Positions 1-14,724 of a stretch of DNA of 64,000 nt are shown piece by piece (the first letter of the stretch is position 1; each line of letters begins with the position of its first letter). This stretch comes from Macrocystis pyrifera (lineage: Eukaryota; Sar; Phaeophyceae; Laminariales; Laminariaceae). The position numbers and the translations under genes were made by a program. Under the pieces are notes generated by a model. It made no database searches and was not told the DNA's origin. It worked only from the letters and a program-made list of their open reading frames with translations. The stretch covers positions 4,943,541 to 5,007,540 of the forward strand of contig JASSKH010000017.1 of NCBI GenBank assembly GCA_031763025.1, given 5' to 3'.

Positions 1-171
1 ACTACAATCTCTCGGCATCGTCCTCTTCGACACATTTTTTACGCACACACACTGAACGGGAAACAAGAAGTCGCACCTTACCTTACCTTAACCTTACACC
101 CTACCACCTTACCCCGAACCACCTCACCGTACTGTACAGCATACATCACAGCCTCGGCGAGCGACACTCAC

Positions 172-335
172 TCTGCGCAGACAATTGACATATCCCTCGG
201 GTTGGTCACGCTGCCCCTGAAGTACTCCACCCTCGACCGGAACTTCGGGGAGCGGCAGAGGGTGCTTATGTCGGCGGTCGGAGCGCACGGCGACATCACC
301 AGGACCCACACGAGCACGTTGCTGGTGTCTTGATC
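172..335 (-). CDS. K+ channel exon 9: RCK1 strand B to strand C region
   Basis: The acceptor is AAAAACCTTAG|GATCAA (phase 0) and the donor is GCGCAGA|GTGAGT (phase 2). It reads [16 protein letters not shown], then a helix with [14 protein letters not shown], then [14 protein letters not shown]. The last segment matches the conserved 'V-E-x-x-x-G-S-V-x-N-P' run of BK RCK1 as I recall it. The next exon is not identified in the remaining 165 bp, so the gene continues off the left edge. The plus strand of the same DNA is also open with high GC3, but only the minus frame connects to exon 8. Confidence 0.88.
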
Positions 336-3300
336 CTAAGGTTTTTTATTTGTATGATGTGTTCGTGATGTTGGTGTTGGTATTGTTGGTGTTGGTGTTG
401 GTTTCGTTGGCGGTGTTGGTGTTGGTGTTGGTGTGCAATGTTGGTGTTGGTGTTGGTGTTGGTGTTGGTGGTGGTGGTGGTGTTGGGTGTTTTGGTGTTG
501 GTGGCGTTAGCGTTGTTGAGGGGTTTGTTGGAAAAAAGTTGGCGATGGCAAAATGGGGTCGCTGCCGGGCGTTTGTGTCTTGTGTCTGTGTTGTTGCTGG
601 TGTCTTTGTCGGTGTTCGTGTTAAGTGCTAGTGTGGGTGTGTTGTTGTTTTGCTGTTGGTTGGCGGTGTTCATGATGTTTTTTGTTGTTGTTAGAGCTGC
701 ATTTTGCTTGTGGTGTTGGCATGCACGGTGGGGTGAGACAGCGATACATAAGAAACGCCTGTATTGATTATTTGTACTAGAACGATCCTTCTAATTCGAG
801 ACAAAGCGGTAGTCAGCAAAAGTTGTGACGTACAGAGTCCACTTCGGGGGGGAGGGGGGGCGGACGGGTGTACTCGTGTTTATGCATGGCCGTGGTCGTA
901 TGCGCGTAGACCCTCGCCTCCCTACAATTCCGGGGCGGATAACGTCGGGCTTTTTCACCTGCCAAGCATGTATTGCTTGGCATGGGGGGAGGGGGGGGGG
1001 GGGTGCACTCGATTTCATGCATGGCCGTAGCCGTATGGCCACAGACCCTCGGATCCCTACAATGCCGGGACGGAGCACGTCGGGTTTTCACCGACCAGCC
1101 AAACATTGCTTGCACCAAGCGCGAAGTGCCGTGAGGTGTTTGGCGAGTCGCACGAAGGGTACACTACTAAGAACCGCTTGTGAAGCGGACTTGCATATGG
1201 ACGACAGCTTTTATGAGTTAATTTATTTTCCGGTGTGGTCCATTTCCCGAGACAGCAGTGGGGGTACTATGTAACTGCCTCGTGGGTGCTTCACCATAAA
1301 CACTACGTGATACATTCATTCCCTTTGTGCGGAGTAAAGATTCTGCACCCCGCACGCATGATCCAACTCGATCACCAGCTGTGACCGACCGCCAAATAAA
1401 ACGAAACGTTGCCCTGGTTGTCTAGCTCACTAGCGGCACGTTTTACAGTGCCGATGCAAACAGACGCCAATCCAACCGATTTGTCCTCGTCATCATGCAT
1501 GGCCGTAGTTGCTGACCATAGACCTTCGCTGCCCTACAATTCTGGGGGCGGATAACGCCGGGTTCTCACCGACCAGGCATACATTGCTTGGGGGATGGGG
1601 TGTACTCGTAATCGTATGAAGTTAAAACCTCGCATCGCTACAATGCCGAGGACGGGCACGTGAGGTTTTCACCGACCAGGCAGACATTGCTTGTAGGAAG
1701 TCGCCCGCAAACACGGCAGCCATGGGAAAAAACCGCGTAAAAGTGGCAGTCGAGCCTGCCTTCCGCGTGCGTGCGTGGCATGCTCTCGTCGCGTGCGGGA
1801 CTTGCTACTGTTTTCTTCTCTTTCGTAAGCGACTTGCCCGCTAGCACGCTCGCTAGCACGCACGCTAGCACGCACGCTAGCGCGCACGCACGCAGCAAAG
1901 GTTTGGTTGCGCACAACATTGTCTCGAGGCCGTTGAGGAAAGCACGCTAACGCCGGTGGGTCACAGACTACTACCTATCCACCTACGTGCATACAAGGAC
2001 CATTTATACCTTCGTAACAAAACGTCGGTAGGTCACCGACTACCTACCCACCTACACGAACACAAGGACCATTTGTACTTTTGTACGTACACACTTCGTA
2101 ATCGAACTCGCCTGTTTTTTGGGCGCTAAACACACTTGGCATTAATGCACAAGCAGCTCTTCTGTTTCGGGTACATAGCAACATTCTCTAGGTATGTAGC
2201 GAAAAATACATAAATGCCAGGTGTTTTGGAGGTAGGTGGGAGTAAGAAAAGAGAGGGGGGAAATGTCGTACCGCCCGGTTCGACAGTTCTGCCACGTCTA
2301 AACCATTTGCCGCCTGCTTTGCAGCACGTAGTGAAGCTTTTCGTTATTTTTGTTTCAATTTTATTGCTTGGCAAGTCACACATCTACGTACGTACGTACG
2401 TACCGCACTTGCATTTACCCCCCCAAAAAAAAAACTTGGAAAGAAGTTCAAAAATTCGTCTCCGTCCGTCTGCTTGCTGCTCACCTCGTCGAAAAATTCG
2501 GAGACGCACCTCTCCAGCGCGTCGCAGTCGAACCCACTCCCCGCCAGGCCGTCCATGGCCGCCCCCCCCCGGGACGCCCCCCCCGGCATCGCGAGGATGA
2601 CGTGGATCTGCTTACCGATCAGGGAGCGGGCGAAGCCCTTGCGATTCTTGGGGCGGGCGTTGATAGCGTCAACGAGCTTGCCGACCTGGGGTTTCGTTGT
2701 TGGGGGGGGAAGCGACGGGGGGGCGGGGGGGGGTACACATATCATGCATGGCCTTAGTTGTATGACCATAGACCCTCACATCCCTACAATGCCGGGACGG
2801 AGGGACGGAGACGGAGGGGGGGGGGGGGGAGGGTACTCATGTCGTGCATGGCCGTGTCGTATGTCCACATGACCCTCGCATCCCTACAATGCCGGGATGG
2901 GGTACGTCGGGATTTCACCGACCAGACAGACAGTGCTTGCTGGCACAAAGCGCGAAGCGCGGTGAGGTGTTGGGCGAGTCGCATGTAGGGTAAGCTGCAT
3001 TCTACTAACAACCGCTCGTAGGGGGGGACGGAGGGGGGGAAGGAGCGGGGGGGGGGGGGGGGGGGGGGGGGGGGTGATTTGGTGTGAGTTAGTTGAGCGA
3101 GTGCTGATCGATCTTCGGCCTGTCCGTGTTTTCCGTGCATCGTGGCATTTACAGAGGAGGGGATGGTGAGAGTGAGGAACGTGTGGCATAGGGATATGTA
3201 GTTTTTGTCTTGGTTTTTGGGGTCCATCGTGGGATCTGATCACTCTGTATTACTACGCCCCCCGGCAAACTGAGGTGTTCTACGATGCAGGCATCGCGTT

Positions 3301-4558
3301 TGGGGAGGGACAAAAAACTTTCTGAGTCACCACGGCGTTCTTATCGAGCGCCAGTTGAAGGATGCGTGTGTTTTTTTACTTGTGTTCTACATTGTTGGGC
3401 AAAATGCGTACGTACGTATATACACGAACGAACGAGATGCGAGTAGCTTCAGCTTGTAAAAATATGTTTGTCCTCGTTTGATTTCCGCATTATATCTTGG
3501 GGGGGGGCAACTGTAGGAGCCTCAGAATATTCATGGTGAACCTCTGTCGTAGAACGCTTCCTATATAATAGTTATAGTGTATGGAACAAGAGCGCTGTGT
3601 ACAGCTGGACCAGGTTTATATGTCAGCCTTCGTAACACCCCCCCCGCGCGCCTCGTTTGTTTGCCTTGGTAATCTCACCTCAAGGGGGACGTACGTGAGC
3701 GCGAATACGATAACCACCACCTGAGCACACAAACAAGACAACGCAAAGGTGCGGCACATGGGCACAGACAAGTAAGGAGGGACAGAAAAGAGGCAAAGGC
3801 AGAGAGACAGTCAGCATCCTAACTATCGGTAGAATTATTACCTTTCAACAAGTCGCGCCTCGACCTATCGATTCCATTTTCATCCAAATCCAACCGATTA
3901 CGTTAGATTCGGAAACGAGGTCCGGTCAGGTCCGGTGCCTAATAGTTCGGCTTCGTTTCCGCTCGAATGTCGTTCAGTTAGGAAAGCGATTGACACAAAC
4001 TGCAGAACGGTAGTTTGTGGAATCGAACTTCATCCGAACCGATTTTATTTCTATATTATAGGGCGTAAGCATGATTGTCGTTTTATTTCATATACTATCA
4101 TCGTGCTGTGACGCACTAATTAATGTGGCTTCATTGTGCTTCAATTCACATTGCATACAGCCAGCAGCACAGCTTATACCGCACCGCACGTGCGATAATT
4201 AAAAACCAAAGTCCGCACCGCACCGCACGTGACGTATTTCAGTCTGCCTGGGTTTCGGCTTCCTTGAGTTGACTTTACTTCATAGCCAAGCTTCGATATC
4301 TTCTTGATGCGGTTAAAGTTTCCGCTACCCCCACCCCCCTCCAACTATCATCCATATACATGAAAATCCGCCTCTCAAGCGGTTCTTGTAGGATGCAGCT
4401 CGCCCTTCATGCGACGCACCCAACACCTCGCGGCGCTTCGCACTTGGTGCAAGCAATGTCTGCCTGGTCGGTAAAAACCCGACGTGCTCCGTCCCGGCAT
4501 TGTAGGGAATGCGAGGGTCTATGGTCATACGACTACGGCCATGAATGATAATGAGTAC

Positions 4559-4596
<38 letters not shown>

Positions 4597-7500
4597 AGTT
4601 CTCACGCCACACCAAGCGCGCGACGCGTCTCGATTCAGCGTGCGGGGGTTCATGCCTCTGACTGACGGCTTGACTCAGTTGGATTTGATCTACTAGCACC
4701 GCTTCGATTTCTTCCAAATTAGGTTGAGTCGTAACTACCCCCCGTGCGCGGTTTTTAGTAGGATGCAGCCCACCCTTCATGCGGCTCGCCGAATACCTCA
4801 CGTCACGCTTCGCGCTTGGTGCTAACGATGTCTGTCTGGTCGATGAAAAAACTCGACGTCCTAGCATTGTAGGGATGCGAGGCTCTATGGTCATTCGACT
4901 ACAGCCATGCATGATAATGAGTATCCCCCCCCCCCAATGCTCCTGTTCCTCTGACTCACCATGAGCAGACGGCTCAAGTCGCTGATGGGCAGAATGTCAC
5001 CATACCTATGGATACAGGGAGACAAGAATTAAGGAGGGCGGGGGGGGGGGGGGGCGTGTACTTATTATCATGCATGGCCGTAGTCGTATGACCATAGACC
5101 CTCGCATCCCTACAATGTCGGGACGGAGTGCGTCGGGTTTTCACCGACCAGGCAGAAATTTCTTGCACCAAGCGCGAAGCGCCGTGGGGTGTTGGGCGAG
5201 TCGCATGAAGGGTGAGCTGCATTCTACAAACAACCGCTTTCTAGGCGGGTTTTCTTACATATGGATGACAGCATCAATGAATTGGTTTCATTTCTGGTGT
5301 GGCCACTTTCAGAGGCAGCAATGGTTGTACTATGCAACTGCCTCGTGGGTGTCTCACCATATACACACTACGTGATACGATCATCCCCCTCGTGCGGAGT
5401 AAGGAGGGGGGGGGGGGGGGGGGGGAGGGGGGGAGAATGAGCGTTTGGTTCAATATCAAGTCGTCGCGGTTGTGGCGGAAGTAGTGTGGCCCACAGCCAG
5501 CATCGACAGCCGACAACGACGCTGAACAGCATTTGCTGTCGACACCGAACGTGTTTCGAACGGCAATTCGTACAGTGAAGCGGTACAAAGCAGCAACAGT
5601 AACACCAACACCAACAACAATAGCCACTGCAACGGTGGCGGATGGAAGGGCAACAGTTAACACAACCACACAGAAACTCCACCAGCAGCAGAAGCAGCAA
5701 CGGGAACACCACCACAACCACCACCACCTTTCAACGGCAACATCAACAGGCAGCGGCATGCTTCAACGGCAACGTCAAAACAGCCAACATCACCCTTGAA
5801 CAGCAACATCAACAGCCCAACAGCAACAGCAACATATCAAACAGAAACCTGAATACCATCATCACGAAAAAACATCATCACGCACGAGAGCAAGATAATA
5901 TCAACACCATCAGCATAAAACCTGAACCAACGCAAAATATCATTGCCAGCAACATCCAACAGCCATGACTCATCAATAACCTTCTGCTGTGCATCAACAG
6001 TACCATCTGCAGTCAGCATCTACAACCTCACCACCAACAACCACCACCACCGGCACGCAAGACGCCTCGACACCTAAAACGTCACCAACAACACCAAAAA
6101 TCAGCATCGCCACCACCACTACCAACACCTCAAAAACCAATGTACCGTACAGAACGCAAGAGATAGCGCACACCCCCCTCCGACGGATTGTGAAAGCTGT
6201 TTTTTTTTTTATCTCGAACGTAAGGGGAGAAACAAGAGTTCAACAAAAAAAGGCCGAGCGACGCCTTCACTGTATGGAAATATATAAACATATAAACATA
6301 TATACATACATATACTTATAAATATACAAATATTTGGCACTTCAGACAGATAGATCAATCACAGATCAGTCATCGATTCACACTTCATTATCTAGATATT
6401 TCCTTGAAAGGCAAACATATTCCCGATATTGAACGATTCACAGTATTAATAGTAGCTCACCCATCATGTTGCTGGGCGGGACCCGCATAATCGGCAACAT
6501 TCAGCACAAAATTTAATGGGTCGGATCTGTAATATCTATCTATGCAGATCCTGCACCACCTCTCTCTCACAACGGTAGTCGAGGAACTAGATGATCTACT
6601 GTACAAGCCAAATCATGATCTGCTCGTCCTAGGTGTGTCAACACTTGGGCGAGATCTTCCCAAAAATGGCCGCCTTTTTCGTTGTGTGCGCCCCCCCCGC
6701 TGGCCTCCGAGATAAATCGGGTCTGAATTCCATCCCGAGGGGGGGGGTGCTATTCCATCACGCACGTGATACAGGTACATATATAAACGGTAAAAAGTGA
6801 CACCATCATGCCGATCCCCATCGCCATTACCACCGCGTACAACACCGCTATTCACCGTCACCATCCGCCATCAACCTTCGGGTGGCGGTTTTTTTTTTTT
6901 CTACACAAAAAAGCGTGCCTGCTCCAAAAAGGGGACTCGGCGACTTCTTTCCAGCTGGGAAGGTTACGGTAAAAGGACGAGAATCGTAATCGCAACTCCT
7001 AATTACAATTTTTTTTTGCAGTATGTGTTCGGTGTCTCGACACCGCCACTGGCACCGCTATACTTAGTATATGACTACCGTTACTGACGACTACGCTATT
7101 ACGGGGGACCATAGTAAATATACCAAATATTGTTAGTAAATATGGGAAAATATACAGGTTTTTGTGTTTACCGTAGGTCCTATTTATTATGGTCCCCCGC
7201 AATAGCATGTGCTACTCGTAGGACTAGTACTGGCACTTCTACTGCAGTAGGCCTATTCTACTGCATTACATATTATTAATACTGCAGTGCTACCCACTAC
7301 TGCTGTTCCACTTCTTTACTATTACGGAGGACCATAGTTAACAGGACCTACAGTGCACACAAAAACCCATATATTTCCCTATTTTTACTAACAAAATTTG
7401 GTCCCATTTACTATGATCCCCCGTATAATATTAATACTGTCACTGCTCTTTCAACTCCTACTACTCCAGCTACCACAACCACTACCACTACCACAACTAT

Positions 7501-10500
7501 TACTATTGTTGACATTACTACTACTACCGCAATCCCTGCTGTAGACTCGCTCTGGGTTGATGAAAAAACAGCGACTTTTGCGCACCGGCAACGAAACAGG
7601 GTCGATCGGTTACAGGATGGACCGGGACACTCGGGGGGGGGGTTTTTAGGCACTTTTCTCGTTAAGAGGTTTCCGACTCACCGAGCGCACCCATCAAACC
7701 CAGGCCCAACTCGTTTTTCCAAGCGGCAGCCCAAGTGTCTCGGTGGTGGTGGCGACGGGGGCAACTCATTTTTCCAAGCGGCAGCCCAAGTGTCTCGGTG
7801 GTGGTGGCGACGGGGGCGGCTACGACGCCTTCCATAGCGACGCCCAGCTACGTACCGGAATATGTATACATTTCAACGGGTACCCATCTCACGAGCCATC
7901 TTGAATTCACCGTAAACATGCAGCGTAGTCCCCCCCCCCCCCCCCCCCCCCCTCCGCCTCTTCCCTCCCTCCCAATTGCCCCCCCCCCTTCGCCCTCTTC
8001 CCCCCTCTTGCCTATCGCAGACCCACCCCCCGTCCAAGTCCTCCGTCACTTTATCCCCACTCTATCCCCCCCCACCCCCCCCCCCTCCTCTCCCCCCCCC
8101 CCCCCCCCCCCCTCCTACTGTCTATCGCCCCCCCCCCGCCCGCCCGCCCGCCGCGTCCTGCCTCTTCACGTTTCTCACCCTACGGTGGAGAGGGTAACGA
8201 TGGTGAAGTACAAAGCGTCGTGCCACTGCCACCCGGACTCGTTGAACGACTCCGTCCCCCCATAATCCTTCAGGCCCCTCTCCATGCCGTACAGGATGGC
8301 GGAGGTCATCATCACCACGCCGACCACCTGGACAGGTATTTAGGCATTAGGGGACGGTACGAAGGCGCGGGAGGTGCGAGAGGGGGTGCGAGTCAGGGGA
8401 CGGTACGAAGGCGCCCGAGGTGCGAGAGGGGGTGCGGGTCAGGGGACGGTAAGAAAGGCGCGGGGGGTACGACACGAAAATTCGCAAAAACATGACTATT
8501 TTTCATCGGTCGCGACAAGAAACGGCGTCAAGAGAGGAAGGAGACGCACCAGAACGGGATCGTTCAGCGGCGCATACAGCATATATGTGGTGATAGCAGC
8601 CGCGCATACAACACACGTGGCGGGAGTCTTCGTCTTCGCCTTCGCCCGACCCCGCTCCCTTCCCCACCCCCACACAGAAATACGCTATATATCACAACAC
8701 TGCTTGCTGGCGCGAGTACCTTGACGTGGCCTTGATGGTCGTGCCATCGTCGGAGAAGACGGTCGACAACTTCGACGCCGACAAAAGAAAACCAATCGAT
8801 GCCGTAGATACGATATAATCTCGATATGTCTTCAATATTTATACGCAAAATGACATGGGCACGTACGTACGTAGAAACTTTTCGCGCAGTGTATTACCAG
8901 CACGAACAAATACGCAGATGCCGGAGGGGATGGACGAGGACAAAAACACGTTTGATGTACGTGCCATGAAATTTCGATATATCATTTCGATATATGATAC
9001 ATCGAAACTTCGATATTTCGATTTATGACACATCGAAAAATTCGATGTGGACATATTGAAACTTTCTATACCGATCGAAAAATTCCGATATATGATATAA
9101 AACTTTCGGTATCGATAACTAATTGATATTATTATGCTTGCCAACCGACAACGTGCAGCATGAGCTTCAACGTTGATCACTCAAAACATTCCTGAAAGAA
9201 GAACACGACTGAAATAAAAGGAAACCTATGATGAGGTCTTGCTACCTTCTATGTCTACATCCCGCTATGCTTTATCTACAATACTTCATTGTTATCCTTT
9301 CTCCCTCCTCCGTCTCAAGCTGTGCTCTTTACTTTCTATTTTTATGTCCTAAGCCGCCTCCAAGCTCCATCCCCACGCCATGGGTGTCGGCCTGTTATCC
9401 CCCCCCCCCCTGCTCCTTCTCGCTGCCAGCATGTCGGCCTCTGGGGGCCTTGGAGCCAGGTCCCCCTCTGCGCCTAGACGTCATCCCAGCCAAGGATTCG
9501 GGGACGACGCCCGCCATCGCTTCCTTCGTCGCCCCCTCATATGTCTCGTATCTGTCGCAAGCTGCCTCGCAGCTGAGCAGTGACGCTCGCTTCCGGGAGC
9601 CCCCTCGTCACGTTATCTCCTAACGGGCCTGTGAGGTCTGCTAGAACTTCCGGCAGGATCCCCACCCTGCTCCCAATTGGGGCCGACATTCTCCTCGCTT
9701 CTGTCGACGGCAGCCCTAACCCCCCCCCCCCCCCCGTAGGAAGGCGTGCTTGGGCCTGCAGGAAAGGTTTGAGAGTAAGCCGACTACCCGGGCACCCCTC
9801 CTGGAAGAACGACTGTGCCTTCGCCGCTCCCGGTAGCTGCTCGAGGGATTTTGTCGTACGCCCACTGCGCGCGGCTGTCTGCCCTTCTACATGCTTCGAG
9901 GGACAGCCCTGGGTCCAGAGCCCCTTCGAGGTAGCTCGTCCGTTGCCCGAGAGATTCGATGGCTATGACGGCCGCCGCTTGTTTGTCGGGCATGTTAACG
10001 AGGCAGCGCGCAAGGTGGTCCGCGCCCCCATCCTTCACTGCCTCCATTGCTCGCCTCCGTACGTGTCCTTCCGTGCTGATCGGGACACCCACTACCGTCA
10101 CCCCTCCTTCGCCTGCGATGCGGACCTCAACGCTTTCCAGGAGCGAAATCTCCTCCGCCGTCGGGGCGTGCCCTTTGGATGGTAGTGCCACCGTTTTGGC
10201 GGCGTTGACCACAATACCGATGTGTCATCTAGCTCTCGCCGGAGGAAGGCGAATGGTCTATAAACCGTGTTGGTCGTGATCCCCGTAAGGCCGAGAGAGA
10301 CATCGTCCACGTACGCGAAGGCCTCCACTCCTTCTCCCTCGAATTCCTGTCGGAATCGCTTCAACCCCGGTCGCAGCGCCAGGCAGAACATTGCTGGTCC
10401 CATGGGATCCCCTTGTTGGATACCGCTGGAACAAGCGATAGTCCTGGTCTCCTTTCAGTCCATCCGGGAAAACACGTCGGGTGGTCTTGTGCCGTAGCAC

Positions 10501-12544
10501 TCGGCCACTAACGGCGTGAGCGCTGGCACGCGGTTTTCCACCTCTTCTAGCACCGCCGTCTTTTTTTTACGGTGTTGAAGGCGTTGGAGCAGCCTGTGCG
10601 AATGAGCCAGTTGCTTGTCTCGTGTAGCGTCCTAGCCCTCAATCCCACAAGCTCCACTCCGCCGGGTACGGCGACCCCAAACTGCCTCACCTCTCGGTTT
10701 ACCTCCAACCGCGGCCGCCACTGTCGCATAGCCCCTGCGGTGATGAGCCTCCTCCATGTCATGCCCACCACGCACACCGGCCGGCACTTTTCCCCCGAAC
10801 GCAGTGAGGCTCGACTGTAGGAAGAGCTGCAAAAACTCTGGCGGGAATGCGCCCGGCTCTCGTCGACGATTCTCCGCCAGAAGGCTGTCATACCACTTCC
10901 GAACTCCTCTCTGCCGATGTCGGTGTGAACGATGGATTGTAGGTGAGAACATCGTTGACCGTCGTTTCCGGGGCCGAGAAGGCGCTTCGGGAGCTGATGA
11001 CGTCGAAGAGCACCTCCGAGGCGTACTCATCGTAAGGGCGACGCGGGGGGGGGGGGGGGGGGGCATTTCCATCTTCCACCTCGGTAGCGCTCGCCAACAC
11101 TGCAGCCGCCGGCGCCGCGGACACGGCCGCCTTGGTCTTCGGGGGGGAACTCGACCACCAATGTGTTCCACGTCTCCTCGTTCCCGCTGATCGTGGCTCT
11201 CTGCCAGAAGGTTGCGTGCCGCCGCTTTGACTCCTCCCGCGTACCCACACGCCGACGACGCTCGTTCAAGCTTCGCCTCCTCCGAAGCTTCCTGTCGTTT
11301 CGATACATGATATACCGAAACTTTCGATACGATACCCGGCACTACTTGACGCGCGCGTGTAAATACAGTACCTCGACGATGAGGAGGGTGGCCTTGATGG
11401 TCACGTCGTCGTTGGAAAACACGTTCGACAAAAGCTTGTGGTTGCGCATGACGCGGATTGCCTTGCCCACTCGTAGATACCTTTGTGCGAAATTTCGTCC
11501 GGGCAGAGGGTCGATACGATTTTTGAGGACACGACCCCAAGTAGAAATGAAAGGGAACAACAAAAGCGGCACGAGACGAGACGAGACGACGAAGCGGAGG
11601 GGAGACGAAGCGAAATCGAAATAGCACGAAACGAAACGAAACGAAACGAAACGGCACGAAGCAAAACGAAACGAAACAAAACGGCAGGAAGCAAGACGAA
11701 ACGAAACGGTACGAAGCGAAGCGAAAACGAAAAGGCACGAAGCAAAACGAAAACGAAAATCAACAAAAGCGGCACGAAACGAAACGAAACGAAACGGTAC
11801 GAAGCGAAAACGAAAAGGGACGAAGCGAAACGACACGCCACGAAACGAAACGAAACAAAGCGGCACGAATCGAAACGAACCGAATCGAAAAAAAAAAGAC
11901 ACGAAGAGAAGCGGCAAGAGGCACGAGGCACGAAAACGAAAAACAACAGAACATCATAAACGCTGCGTCAGTACAGTACATGATACAATGCATGGAGTAT
12001 TGCGTGGAGGAAAGGCGGGGGGGGGGGGGGGGAGGGGCGTATACTCATGTCATATTCATTGCAGCAGTCGTATGACCATAGACCCTTGCATTCCTACAAT
12101 GCCGGGACGGAGCACGTCGGGACTTTACCGGCCAGACAGACATCGCTTGCACCAAGCGCGATTCTCCGTGAGGTGTTCGGCTAGTCGCATGGAGGTGAGC
12201 TGCATCCTACAAAGAACCGAATGTGACGCGGACTTTCTTGCATATGGACGACAGCGTCGAATGGGTGGGTGAGGGGGGGGGGGGGGGGGGTACCCATGTG
12301 TTGCTCGCCGTTGTCATTGGGCCATTGACTACGCATGACTTTCGAGACGGAGCACCGTTTCTACTCCTGATAGAGACACCCCCACCAGTTGGACGCTCAT
12401 TACGTTGTTTCCATAGACCAGCATATATATCACAAATAAACTTTTTGGTACAGTAGTTTTATCCCCTTCCTGTTTCGCCGCCTGTGGGAGGGAGGGGGGG
12501 GGGGGGGGGGGGGGGGGGTACATTCCAAGGTTTTTCGCGGCCGT

Positions 12545-12589
<45 letters not shown>

Positions 12590-14676
12590 AAAGCATGTGA
12601 GGCCGACAGCGTGATGCCTTCGAACATTCCACAAAAGGCGGGCAGCTCAGATAGAGTAGATCATATACAAGATGTACAATAGATCCTAACTTGCCCTTTG
12701 GAGACGTGCAGGATCTGTGTATTCCAGGTCCAACTCAGGAAATGTGTGCTATCATACGTAGACCGTGCGGAACAAACGGCTCCTACCCGGCAAGATGAAA
12801 GCTAGAAAAAAAGACAGATCAGGAACCCATCTATCCACCCTGAAGGGTCTAAATCATGACGTGGGAATAGATTGTCTGTCTGTCCGGTGTGCCGGTGTTT
12901 GCACCCTTTTAACCCCCACTCGGCGCTGACAAAACAAGGCGACTGCGGTCGACGCGTGGTCGACCAACCGAAGAATAGACCATGAGGGGAAAAAGGAAGG
13001 TGCCCAGGACGGTAGCTCCACCTGGTGTGCCGTACAATACCATACCAGACCACACCTCAACTTATCATACTACACCAACACCACACCACGGGGCACAATA
13101 TCATACCGTACCATACCACACCACACCATGCCATGCCATACCATACCATATTATACCATACCATACCATACCCTACCCTACCATATCATACCATACCATA
13201 CCATACCATACCCATACCATGCCATACCACACCACACCACACCATGCCATACCATACCATATTACACCATACCATATCATACCCTACCCTACCAATATCA
13301 TACCATACCATACCATACCATACCATACCATACCATACCATACCATACCACCACACCATACCCATATCATACAACACCATACACCACACACACACACATC
13401 ATAGCCAATACTACACCACGCCATACCCAACAACAGATCGAGACCGCTGCACACCCGTACAACACCAAACGGTCAGAGCAGAAGGCGTACAAAAAGGCAA
13501 AGCCAAGATCACCACGCATAATACCATGCCAAACCCGAACCCCACAGCATTTGTTTTTCACCTGACAAAAGCCAGGGACGTCATCCAAGGTGCAAACGAC
13601 CCGAATGCTGGGAGACAACTGACGAGGTCGGCCAGCCCTCCCTTGCTCAGCACGTAGTTCAACGGAACCTGCGTTACGCAAGGCGGCCACAATATATCGC
13701 ATCCCGGGATTGTGAGAGAAAAAATAATACCTGGTGGTAATCCCAACCCACCAAAGCCAACTTCTTTGCAATGTTTACGCATGGAAGCATTGTTGTACGT
13801 ACCGAGAATGCATCTTCCTTTTTTGTGTATTTATACGAGTAAATAGACCCAACCCGCGAGAAAAATGGTGATCGTGATGGTGGTGGTGGTAGCATTGCTG
13901 TCCGCAAATACAGCTACATACTACTGCGCAAAATTTACCAGCGGGGGCAGGGGGGGGGGGGGGGGTACTTGAGAGGGGATATGTACTCGATCTCATGCAT
14001 GGCCGTAGTCGTATGAGCATAGACCCTCGCGTCCCTCGTACAATGACGGAACGGAGCACGTCGGGTTTCCGCCGACCAGGCAGACATTGCTTGCACCAAG
14101 CGCGAAGCGCCGTGAGGTGTCCGGCGAGTCGCACGAAGGGTGAGCTGCATCCTACTACGAACCGCTCGCAAGGCAGACTTGCATATGGATGACTTTAACG
14201 AGCTAATTTAATTTCCGGTGTAGCGGGGGGGGGGGGCATGGCACGGCGCTACGCAAGACAGCTTCCCGTTTGACAGACGCTGCTATTTTAACAGCAGTGG
14301 CACAATGAATCGACAACATGGCATTGCACTTCAAAAGTGTCCCCGTTCACCGTGTCCTAATATTTCCTGCAAAGTATCCCGAGCCCTAAATTATGAATCG
14401 TTAATTTTTCCACCAAAGCGAGACCTGGAAACAAATACGGCTATTTAACCCGTCAAGTATTGCAGTCCGGTCGTGGGGACGAACCGCTTCGAGATTACAT
14501 ACCACTGCTGCGTCGTGTTCACAAAAAAAAAAAACGTCGATCTTTCCCACGTAACCCTTTAGGTCCCACCCCTCCCCCAAAAAAGGCCGTACTCACTGTT
14601 TTTTTTTTTTTTTGTATTTTCCCCGGAAAATCCGAAAAAAAATTGAGCCAAAGGCTTTTTTTTTCATCACCCTATT

Positions 14677-14724
<48 letters not shown>

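Noticed and set aside
181..333. Plus-strand GC3-rich frame with a good acceptor and TGA stop, at first read as a terminal exon
   Set aside because: The minus frame over the same bases continues the RCK domain of the K+ channel in phase with exon 8 and matches the BK pattern, so the plus frame is a shadow.
296..767. Long ORFs over TTGGTG repeats
   Set aside because: Low-complexity translations in every frame.
11401..11993. Overlapping ORFs of up to 191 aa (FRFVSF-type)
   Set aside because: Products of the ACGAA minisatellite.
12982..13657. 210-aa His/Tyr/Pro ORF
   Set aside because: Product of the ACCAT satellite.
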